From contig CM066924.1 in assembly GCA_033964015.1 (NCBI GenBank), positions 5,686,251-5,750,250 of the forward strand: a stretch of 64,000 nt of DNA, written 5' to 3'. This document shows, piece after piece, positions 28,001-40,000 of this stretch. The translations under genes and the position numbers were made by a program. Below the pieces are notes generated by a model, which saw only the letters and a list, made by a program, of their open reading frames with translations, ran no database searches and was not told the origin of the DNA. The stretch's first letter is position 1, and the number at the start of each line of letters is the position of its first letter. This stretch comes from Scolanthus callimorphus (taxonomy: Eukaryota > Cnidaria > Anthozoa > Actiniaria > Edwardsiidae).

Positions 28001-31000
28001 TCTTCGGGCGCTCCCGCTGTTTCCCTTCCCCTTCCTTTTTTGGCCTTTTGCAGCCATCCGAAGGCTCTTTTACTATTTAAAACTAGGTGCTCTCGAAAGC
28101 TCAAGTATTGTTGATATTTTGGAAACGCTAAATCCTCGATCATTTTTCAAATACTTCATATATGCTCGCGTTTCTGGTGATATGGCCGTCTACTTGCCCA
28201 TATCTCAAGCGTGCGCCTAATTCCAAAATCAATATTTCATGACGTCATTAATTAGCACTGCAATTAACGAGGATAATTGACTATGTAAAACGTTCAGCTT
28301 CTCGAGATCTTTAAAATAAGACCAAGGTTGCTCCTCAACTCCCTTGTTTCAATGAGATACAGCTTACTATTGCTTTCAGACACTCAGGGACAAAATAGCT
28401 GAGACCCCCTACGCAAATTACGGTTAAAATAAAATATTGCCCTTAAACACCCACAAAATCCCTTTTGCAGAGCCCTTAACCACCTCCCCCCCTCCCCCAC
28501 ATCAATGTTGTTTCCAGACCAATCGTTGTCCTCCAACATTGAAGAGGGGGGAGGGGGCTGAGCATGTTGAAAGTGAGTTTCAACGAATTCTCTATTTTTC
28601 GTGTACAGTAAGAAAGAGTCTCAGCTATTTTTGTCCCTGAGTGTCCGAGAGTATCATGTCTAAAAATTAGTTATTTATAAAGTAGTGTTTCCGCGCGCTT
28701 TGTTGTATTCTGAAAATATAATCTCACAAGGACCTGTAAAGATTAGAAAAAGCATTGCTTAGAATAGTTTCGCCTTTTAATGTTACTATTTTCGATAAAA
28801 TGTTAGCCTGTTTATTTTGACGAAACGAGAGGTTTGAAGGGACTGCAAACGGATGTGAAAAGGGAGGGGGTCTGGGCGCTCCCACCCTGCCGTCGCTGTT
28901 CCGTAGTGCTTATTCTTGACATTTGAAAGAGTTTTAAAGACTTTGAAAGAGTTCCACGAACAGTAAATCCAATAGGCCATTTTCATGTTCCATTTAGTCT
29001 CTAAAATAGTAGGATAGGACAATGAAATCTCTCATTTCAACGAGTAACCACGAGTAACCACGATGATAGAAAAATAATGAAAGAGTTTTGAAGACTTTGA
29101 AAGAGTTTCCCGAACAGTAAATCCAAAAGGCTATTCTCATGTTCCATTTAGTCTCTAAAATAGTAGGATAGGACAAGGAAATCTCTAATTTCAACGAGTA
29201 ACCACGAGTAACCACGATGATAGAAAAATAATGATTGACTCAGTTCTTTTAGACTGTTTGGTTACTCGTGGTTACTCGTTTGAAAATTAATATCTGGCTA
29301 TCACATTGCTCGAAATTATATAATGTGCTGTCATAAGAGATTGTGACTTATATAGGAATAATTTTAAAAAGTTCTAAGTGATTTAAAACATGCAAATTGG
29401 AAGTTTTTCCCGACTAAGTAACGGGCAATTCCAAACCGGAAGTGACAACATAGAACCGGAAATGCAAATTCGCTTCTGTTAATGTTCTAAAAATTGCACT
29501 GCAAATGTGATCGTAAGAAAACAGTTCTATTTTATAGAAGTATTGGTAGTAGCAATCTTCTTGTCGCAGTTTTGCATTCCTCGGTCTTTGCCTCTCCAAT
29601 TTGTCTTAGTATCAACCGCTCCTCCGTTTTAGAGACTTCTTCGGGCGCTCCCGCTGTTTCCCTTCCCCTTCCTTTTTTGGCCTTTTGCAGCCATCCGAAG
29701 GCTCTTTTACTATTTAAAACTAGGTGCTCTCGAAAGCTCAAGTATTGTTGATATTTTGGAAACGCTAAATCCTCGATCATTTTTCAAATACTTCATATAT
29801 GCTCGCGTTTCTGGTGATATGGCCGTCTACTTGCCCATATCTCAAGCGTGCGCCTAATTCCAAAATCAATATTTCATGACGTCATTAATTAGCACTGCAA
29901 TTAACGAGGATAATTGACTATGTAAAACGTTCAGCTTCTCGAGATCTTTAAAATAAGACCAAGGTTGCTCCTCAACTCCCTTGTTTCAATGAGATACAGC
30001 TTACTATTGCTTTCAGACACTCAGGGACAAAATAGCTGAGACCCCCTACGCAAATTACGGTTAAAATAAAATATTGCCCTTAAACACCCACAAAATCCCT
30101 TTTGCAGAGCCCTTAACCACCTCCCCCCTCCCCCACATCAATGTTGTTTCCAGACCAATCGTTGTCCTCCAACATTGAAGAGGGGGGAGGGGGCTGAGCA
30201 TGTTGAAAGTGAGTTTCAACGAATTCTCTATTTTTCGTGTACAGTAAGAAAGAGTCTCAGCTATTTTTGTCCCTGAGTGTCCGAGAGTATCATGTCTAAA
30301 AATTAGTTATTTATAAAGTAGTGTTTCCGCGCGCTTTGTTGTATTCTGAAAATATAATCTCACAAGGACCTGTAAAGATTAGAAAAAGCATTGCTTAGAA
30401 TAGTTTCGCCTTTTAATGTTACTATTTTCGATAAAATGTTAGCCTGTTTATTTTGACGAAACGAGAGGTTTGAAGGGACTGCAAACGGATGTGAAAAGGG
30501 AGGGGGTCTGGGCGCTCCCACCCTGCCGTCGCTGTTCCGTAGTGCTTATTCTTGACATTTGAAAGAGTTTTAAAGACTTTGAAAGAGTTCCACGAACAGT
30601 AAATCCAATAGGCCATTTTCATGTTCCATTTAGTCTCTAAAATAGTAGGATAGGACAATGAAATCTCTCATTTCAACGAGTAACCACGAGTAACCACGAT
30701 GATAGAAAAATAATGAAAGAGTTTTGAAGACTTTGAAAGAGTTTCCCGAACAGTAAATCCAAAAGGCTATTCTCATGTTCCATTTAGTCTCTAAAATAGT
30801 AGGATAGGACAAGGAAATCTCTAATTTCAACGAGTAACCACGAGTAACCACGATGATAGAAAAATAATGATTGACTCAGTTCTTTTAGACTGTTTGGTTA
30901 CTCGTGGTTACTCGTTTGAAAATTAATATCTGGCTATCACATTGCTCGAAATTATATAATGTGCTGTCATAAGAGATTGTGACTTATATAGGAATAATTT

Positions 31001-34000
31001 TAAAAAGTTCTAAGTGATTTAAAACATGCAAATTGGAAGTTTTTCCCGACTAAGTAACGGGCAATTCCAAACCGGAAGTGACAACATAGAACCGGAAATG
31101 CAAATTCGCTTCTGTTAATGTTCTAAAAATTGCACTGCAAATGTGATCGTAAGAAAACAGTTCTATTTTATAGAAGTATTGGTAGTAGCAATCTTCTTGT
31201 CGCAGTTTTGCATTCCTCGGTCTTTGCCTCTCCAATTTGTCTTAGTATCAACCGCTCCTCCGTTTTAGAGACTTCTTCGGGCGCTCCCGCTGTTTCCCTT
31301 CCCCTTCCTTTTTGGCCTTTTGCAGCCATCCGAAGGCTCTTTTACTATTTAAAACTAGGTGCTCTCGAAAGCTCAAGTATTGTTGATATTTTGGAAACGC
31401 TAAATCCTCGATCATTTTTCAAATACTTCATATATGCTCGCGTTTCTGGTGATATGGCCGTCTACTTGCCCATATCTCAAGCGTGCGCCTAATTCCAAAA
31501 TCAATATTTCATGACGTCATTAATTAGCACTGCAATTAACGAGGATAATTGACTATGTAAAACGTTCAGCTTCTCGAGATCTTTAAAATAAGACCAAGGT
31601 TGCTCCTCAACTCCCTTGTTTCAATGAGATACAGCTTACTATTGCTTTCAGACACTCAGGGACAAAATAGCTGAGACCCCCTACGCAAATTACGGTTAAA
31701 ATAAAATATTGCCCTTAAACACCCACAAAATCCCTTTTGCAGAGCCCTTAACCACCTCCCCCCCTCCCCCACATCAATGTTGTTTCCAGACCAATCGTTG
31801 TCCTCCAACATTGAAGAGGGGGGAGGGGGCTGAGCATGTTGAAAGTGAGTTTCAACGAATTCTCTATTTTTCGTGTACAGTAAGAAAGAGTCTCAGCTAT
31901 TTTTGTCCCTGAGTGTCCGAGAGTATCATGTCTAAAAATTAGTTATTTATAAAGTAGTGTTTCCGCGCGCTTTGTTGTATTCTGAAAATATAATCTCACA
32001 AGGACCTGTAAAGATTAGAAAAAGCATTGCTTAGAATAGTTTCGCCTTTTAATGTTACTATTTTCGATAAAATGTTAGCCTGTTTATTTTGACGAAACGA
32101 GAGGTTTGAAGGGACTGCAAACGGATGTGAAAAGGGAGGGGGTCTGGGCGCTCCCACCCTGCCGTCGCTGTTCCGTAGTGCTTATTCTTGACATTTGAAA
32201 GAGTTTTAAAGACTTTGAAAGAGTTCCACGAACAGTAAATCCAATAGGCCATTTTCATGTTCCATTTAGTCTCTAAAATAGTAGGATAGGACAATGAAAT
32301 CTCTCATTTCAACGAGTAACCACGAGTAACCACGATGATAGAAAAATAATGAAAGAGTTTTGAAGACTTTGAAAGAGTTTCCCGAACAGTAAATCCAAAA
32401 GGCTATTCTCATGTTCCATTTAGTCTCTAAAATAGTAGGATAGGACAAGGAAATCTCTAATTTCAACGAGTAACCACGAGTAACCACGATGATAGAAAAA
32501 TAATGATTGACTCAGTTCTTTTAGACTGTTTGGTTACTCGTGGTTACTCGTTTGAAAATTAATATCTGGCTATCACATTGCTCGAAATTATATAATGTGC
32601 TGTCATAAGAGATTGTGACTTATATAGGAATAATTTTAAAAAGTTCTAAGTGATTTAAAACAAGCAAATTGGAAGTTTTTCCCGACTAAGTAACGGGCAA
32701 TTCCAAACCGGAAGTGACAACATAGAACCGGAAATGCAAATTCGCACTGTTAATGTCCTAAAAATTGCACTGCAAATGTGATCGTAAGAAAACAGTTCTA
32801 TTTTATAGAAGTATTGGTAGTAGCAATCTTCTTGTCGCAGTTTTGCATTCCTCGGTCTTTGCCTCTCCAATTTGTCTTAGTATCAACCGCTCCTCCGTTT
32901 TAGAGACTTCTTCGGGCGCTCCCGCTGTTTCCCTTCCCCTTCCTTTTTTGGCCTTTTGCAGCCATCCGAAGGCTCTTTTACTATTTAAAACTAGGTGCTC
33001 TCGAAAGCTCGAGTATTGTTGATATTTTGGAAACGCTAAATCCTCGATCATTTTTCAAATACTTCATATATGCTCGCGTTTCTGGTGATATGGCCGTCTA
33101 CTTGCCCATATCTCAAGCGTGCGCCTAATTCCAAAATCAATATTTCATGACGTCATTAATTAGCACTGCAATTAACGAGGATAATTGACTATGTAAAACG
33201 TTCAGCTTCTCGAGATCTTTAAAATAAGACCAAGGTTGCTCCTCAACTCCCTTGTTTCAATGAGATACAGCTTACTATTGCTTTCAGACTGTCCGAGAGT
33301 ATCATGTCTAAAAATTAGTTATTTATAAAGTAGTGTTTCCGCGCGCTTTGTTGTATTCTGAAAATATAATCTCACAAGGACCTGTAAAGATTAGAAAAAG
33401 CATTGCTTAGAATAGTTTCGCCTTTTAATGTTACTATTTTCGATAAAATGTTAGCCTGTTTATTTTGACGAAACGAGAGGTTTGAAGGGACTGCAAACGG
33501 ATGTGAAAAGGGAGGGGGTCTGGGCGCTCCCACCCTGCCGTCGCTGTTCCGTAGTGCTTATTCTTGACATTTGAAAGAGTTTTAAAGACTTTGAAAGAGT
33601 TCCACGAACAGTAAATCCAATAGGCCATTTTCATGTTCCATTTAGTCTCTAAAATAGTAGGATAGGACAATGAAATCTCTCATTTCAACGAGTAACCACG
33701 AGTAACCACGATGATAGAAAAATAATGAAAGAGTTTTGAAGACTTTGAAAGAGTTTCCCGAACAGTAAATCCAAAAGGCTATTCTCATGTTCCATTTAGT
33801 CTCTAAAATAGTAGGATAGGACAAGGAAATCTCTAATTTCAACGAGTAACCACGAGTAACCACGATGATAGAAAAATAATGATTGACTCAGTTCTTTTAG
33901 ACTGTTTGGTTACTCGTGGTTACTCGTTTGAAAATTAATATCTGGCTATCACATTGCTCGAAATTATATAATGTGCTGTCATAAGAGATTGTGACTTATA

Positions 34001-37000
34001 TAGGAATAATTTTAAAAAGTTCTAAGTGATTTAAAACAAGCAAATTGGAAGTTTTTCCCGACTAAGTAACGGGCAATTCCAAACCGGAAGTGACAACATA
34101 GAACCGGAAATGCAAATTCGCACCTGTTAATGTCCTAAAAATGCACTGCAAATGTGATCGTAAGAAAACAGTTCTATTTTATAGAAGTATTGGTAGTAGC
34201 AATCTTCTTGTCGCAGTTTTGCATTCCTCGGTCTTTGCCTCTCCAATTTGTCTTAGTATCAACCGCTCCTCCGTTTTAGAGACTTCTTCGGGCGCTCCCG
34301 CTGTTTCCCTTCCCCTTCCTTTTTTGGCCTTTTGCAGCCATCCGAAGGCTCTTTTACTATTTAAAACTAGGTGCTCTCGAAAGCTCGAGTATTGTTGATA
34401 TTTTGGAAACGCTAAATCCTCGATCATTTTTCAAATACTTCATATATGCTCGCGTTTCTGGTGATATGGCCGTCTACTTGCCCATATCTCAAGCGTGCGC
34501 CTAATTCCAAAATCAATATTTCATGACGTCATTAATTAGCACTGCAATTAACGAGGATAATTGACTATGTAAAACGTTCAGCTTCTCGAGATCTTTAAAA
34601 TAAGACCAAGGTTGCTCCTCAACTCCCTTGTTTCAATGAGATACAGCTTACTATTGCTTTCAGACACTCAGGGACAAAATAGCTGAGACCCCCTACGCAA
34701 ATTACGGTTAAAATAAAATATTGCCCTTAAACACCCACAAAATCCCTTTTGCAGAGCCCTTAACCACCTCCCCCCCTCCCCCACATCAATGTTGTTTCCA
34801 GACCAATCGTTGTCCTCCAACATTGAAGAGGGGGGAGGGGGCTGAGCATGTTGAAAGTGAGTTTCAACGAATTCTCTATTTTTCGTGTACAGTAAGAAAG
34901 AGTCTCAGCTATTTTTGTCCCTGAGTGTCCGAGAGTATCATGTCTAAAAATTAGTTATTTATAAAGTAGTGTTTCCGCGCGCTTTGTTGTATTCTGAAAA
35001 TATAATCTCACAAGGACCTGTAAAGATTAGAAAAAGCATTGCTTAGAATAGTTTCGCCTTTTAATGTTACTATTTTCGATAAAATGTTAGCCTGTTTATT
35101 TTGACGAAACGAGAGGTTTGAAGGGACTGCAAACGGATGTGAAAAGGGAGGGGGTCTGGGCGCTCCCACCCTGCCGTCGCTGTTCCGTAGTGCTTATTCT
35201 TGACATTTGAAAGAGTTTTAAAGACTTTGAAAGAGTTCCACGAACAGTAAATCCAATAGGCCATTTTCATGTTCCATTTAGTCTCTAAAATAGTAGGATA
35301 GGACAATGAAATCTCTCATTTCAACGAGTAACCACGAGTAACCACGATGATAGAAAAATAATGAAAGAGTTTTGAAGACTTTGAAAGAGTTTCCCGAACA
35401 GTAAATCCAAAAGGCTATTCTCATGTTCCATTTAGTCTCTAAAATAGTAGGATAGGACAAGGAAATCTCTAATTTCAACGAGTAACCACGAGTAACCACG
35501 ATGATAGAAAAATAATGATTGACTCAGTTCTTTTAGACTGTTTGGTTACTCGTGGTTACTCGTTTGAAAATTAATATCTGGCTATCACATTGCTCGAAAT
35601 TATATAATGTGCTGTCATAAGAGATTGTGACTTATATAGGAATAATTTTAAAAAGTTCTAAGTGATTTAAAACAAGCAAATTGGAAGTTTTTCCCGACTA
35701 AGTAACGGGCAATTCCAAACCGGAAGTGACAACATAGAACCGGAAATGCAAATTCGCACCTGTTAATGTCCTAAAAATTGCACTGCAAATGTGATCGTAA
35801 GAAAACAGTTCTATTTTATAGAAGTATTGGTAGTAGCAATCTTCTTGTCGCAGTTTTGCATTCCTCGGTCTTTGCCTCTCCAATTTGTCTTAGTATCAAC
35901 CGCTCCTCCGTTTTAGAGACTTCTTCGGGCGCTCCCGCTGTTTCCCTTCCCCTTCCTTTTTTGGCCTTTTGCAGCCATCCGAAGGCTCTTTTACTATTTA
36001 AAACTAGGTGCTCTCGAAAGCTCGAGTATTGTTGATATTTTGGAAACGCTAAATCCTCGATCATTTTTCAAATACTTCATATATGCTCGCGTTTCTGGTG
36101 ATATGGCCGTCTACTTGCCCATATCTCAAGCGTGCGCCTAATTCCAAAATCAATATTTCATGACGTCATTAATTAGCACTGCAATTAACGAGGATAATTG
36201 ACTATGTAAAACGTTCAGCTTCTCGAGATCTTTAAAATAAGACCAAGGTTGCTCCTCAACTCCCTTGTTTCAATGAGATACAGCTTACTATTGCTTTCAG
36301 ACACTCAGGGACAAAATAGCTGAGACCCCCTACGCAAATTACGGTTAAAATAAAATATTGCCCTTAAACACCCACAAAATCCCTTTTGCAGAGCCCTTAA
36401 CCACCTCCCCCCCTCCCCCACATCAATGTTGTTTCCAGACCAATCGTTGTCCTCCAACATTGAAGAGGGGGGAGGGGGCTGAGCATGTTGAAAGTGAGTT
36501 TCAACGAATTCTCTATTTTTCGTGTACAGTAAGAAAGAGTCTCAGCTATTTTTGTCCCTGAGTGTCCGAGAGTATCATGTCTAAAAATTAGTTATTTATA
36601 AAGTAGTGTTTCCGCGCGCTTTGTTGTATTCTGAAAATATAATCTCACAAGGACCTGTAAAGATTAGAAAAAGCATTGCTTAGAATAGTTTCGCCTTTTA
36701 ATGTTACTATTTTCGATAAAATGTTAGCCTGTTTATTTTGACGAAACGAGAGGTTTGAAGGGACTGCAAACGGATGTGAAAAGGGAGGGGGTCTGGGCGC
36801 TCCCACCCTGCCGTCGCTGTTCCGTAGTGCTTATTCTTGACATTTGAAAGAGTTTTAAAGACTTTGAAAGAGTTCCACGAACAGTAAATCCAATAGGCCA
36901 TTTTCATGTTCCATTTAGTCTCTAAAATAGTAGGATAGGACAATGAAATCTCTCATTTCAACGAGTAACCACGAGTAACCACGATGATAGAAAAATAATG

Positions 37001-40000
37001 AAAGAGTTTTGAAGACTTTGAAAGAGTTTCCCGAACAGTAAATCCAAAAGGCTATTCTCATGTTCCATTTAGTCTCTAAAATAGTAGGATAGGACAAGGA
37101 AATCTCTAATTTCAACGAGTAACCATGAGTAACCACGATGATAGAAAAATAATGATTGACTCAGTTCTTTTAGACTGTTTGGTTACTCGTGGTTACTCGT
37201 TTGAAAATTAATATCTGGCTATCACATTGCTCGAAATTATATAATGTGCTGTCATAAGAGATTGTGACTTATATAGGAATAATTTTAAAAAGTTCTAAGT
37301 GATTTAAAACAAGCAAATTGGAAGTTTTTCCCGACTAAGTAACGGGCAATTCCAAACCGGAAGTGACAACATAGAACCGGAAATGCAAATTCGCACCTGT
37401 TAATGTCCTAAAAATTGCACTGCAAATGTGATCGTAAGAAAACAGTTCTATTTTATAGAAGTATTGGTAGTAGCAATCTTCTTGTCGCAGTTTTGCATTC
37501 CTCGGTCTTTGCCTCTCCAATTTGTCTTAGTATCAACCGCTCCTCCGTTTTAGAGACTTCTTCGGGCGCTCCCGCTGTTTCCCTTCCCCTTCCTTTTTTG
37601 GCCTTTTGCAGCCATCCGAAGGCTCTTTTACTATTTAAAACTAGGTGCTCTCGAAAGCTCGAGTATTGTTGATATTTTGGAAACGCTAAATCCTCGATCA
37701 TTTTTCAAATACTTCATATATGCTCGCGTTTCTGGTGATATGGCCGTCTACTTGCCCATATCTCAAGCGTGCGCCTAATTCCAAAATCAATATTTCATGA
37801 CGTCATTAATTAGCACTGCAATTAACGAGGATAATTGACTATGTAAAACGTTCAGCTTCTCGAGATCTTTAAAATAAGACCAAGGTTGCTCCTCAACTCC
37901 CTTGTTTCAATGAGATACAGCTTACTATTGCTTTCAGACACTCAGGGACAAAATAGCTGAGACCCCCTACGCAAATTACGGTTAAAATAAAATATTGCCC
38001 TTAAACACCCACAAAATCCCTTTTGCAGAGCCCTTAACCACCTCCCCCCCTCCCCCACATCAATGTTGTTTCCAGACCAATCGTTGTCCTCCAACATTGA
38101 AGAGGGGGGAGGGGGCTGAGCATGTTGAAAGTGAGTTTCAACGAATTCTCTATTTTTCGTGTACAGTAAGAAAGAGTCTCAGCTATTTTTGTCCCTGAGT
38201 GTAGGTCTGTCAGAACGCCTTATCAAGAATATATATCAGATGAACGCCCCTATTTATGAGGCCCCTGGTTTCGACTGGGTCCAAAGTAACCCTCATGACA
38301 CATTTTACACTATTTGTGCCTCAGTCCAAAATATGGATTTTCAGGGCTGGACATAACTGGTTTTTTCTTTGTCGCCAGCTGGCGACCAGGTGCAAACAAC
38401 TGGTCGCCTGAACATAACTTTTGGTCGCCAGGTCAGTCATCAAGCTTGAAAAGAGAAAAAAATATTCGGTCGCCTGCTGGCGCCTAAAGTTGAAATATTT
38501 AGTCGCCTAGCCCTGATATGTAGTCGACTTGAGACCACCTGGTTGCAATTTCCATTCTGATTTTTCCTTTGTAACAACATAAACCGTGAGATAATAAGCC
38601 TTGATGGTGATGGTCCCGCAGCATTTGTATACTTACTCTCCTTCAGCTTCTTCTCTCAAGACACATCCCTTGTGACTCCACCCACAATACGGGTCGCGGG
38701 CTGATATGCAAGATCTGCAATGACAAGAAAGCAATCAAAATAACATATAGATATAGGCACTGCCTAAAAGCGGAGCTCCCAATTAGGGCCTGTTCACATG
38801 AAGGTAGGGGATTATGGCTTATCAAAATATCATTTTACATCCTGTGGGACTACCGAATATTGGTGGCATTTCGGCCTCCGAACACAATGCTTACTTCAGG
38901 GAGATGAGTACGCTACCTGCAAGTCCTATAGTCACCGCAATTACTTGTGGGTACCCTAGTGACGCTAGAGCTGCTGCCAACAAATATCGCGTTCTGTGAA
39001 AATGCAACAAATAATTTCGTTGAAATTATGTCAATAAAGAAATGTTGTTGTTAAGTAGAAAGATTAGACGATACCATCACTTCTGAAAGACCCAAAACGT
39101 TTCCCTAAACGTTCGTTGGATCACAGGGAATTTCTGCATAAACCCATCCGTGGGAAAAGCTGAATTTCCTAAGGTACATGCACGGGAAGTGTTGTGCCAT
39201 GGGAAATCCGAACACTTCACATGTTTCTACCATGGGAAACTCAGATTTCGTTCAACTATGCGTGATGCATCTTGCAGGGGAGAAGCTCAATGGTTCCTCT
39301 GACGTAACAAGACAAAGAAAGAAGAAGAACTAAGACAGGTCATTGTTCTGCTTTCTTTGTCTTGTTGTTACGTCACAGGAACCATTGTTCATCGCATAAG
39401 ATGCAGCACGCATAGTTGAGCAAACAAACAAACAAACAAACAAACAAAAAACGCAAATCGGAAATATTCAAAAAATCAATAAAATATTAACGGCGCGCGC
39501 AAAACACATTTTTTCTTTCGCTACTTTTTCCTTGGATGATGGATCTTTTTGATAAAATGTGGTTGATTTCTGCCTTGAGTGACACTTCAACTTTTATTAT
39601 ACTGTATATTCTTAATATTGCTAAACTAAGAAATGTAAAGCGCTCTTGGATTTTTTTAAGAAATAGCGCTATATAAATTTTATATTATTATTATTAACTA
39701 TAGCGATCCCGTCGCTTTATGGGCCAAGGCCATGGCATAATACCGATAGACCAACAAGATAGAAAAACGCTCACATACGTCTGAGTTCTATTCTCACCTG
39801 ATAAAGCTTTAAAGAGAACACCGGCTGTTGAGTCTGAAGAACAGAGATGAAATATACATATCATTGATAACTGGAATAAAAGCTTCAGTTGTACCGTGTT
39901 ATTCATCGCCTTTTATCGCGCCGCAAGACGTCTGGGCAACGAGCTGAAAAATTCCATAGTGATGACGTCGATGAATAGCAATTTGCTTTCGCGCACTATC

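Larger units (their letters stand above)
23471..38201 (+). repeat. Tandem array B: nine 1.37-kb cores between 263-bp hairpins (intron 17)
   Basis: Hairpins start at 23471, 25108, 26745, 28381, 30018, 31653, 34665, 36302 and 37939; a tenth site at 33289 is empty. Cores are about 1373-1375 bp, each with an internal 153-bp duplication and inverted CGAGTAACCACG words. The outer borders coincide with hairpin ends and both abut TA (23469-23470 and 38202-38203). Copies differ by few bases. Small frames repeat identically and have no domain. Confidence 0.96.

Noticed and set aside
23876..38198. Repeated frames of 61-120 codons in array B as a gene family
   Set aside because: Identity follows from recent tandem duplication; frames overlap on both strands, cover hairpin and core at random, and have no recognisable motif.
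38643..38825. 60-codon minus frame over the PSI exon
   Set aside because: Wrong phase; the true frame gives SCISARDPYCGW and joins both neighbours.
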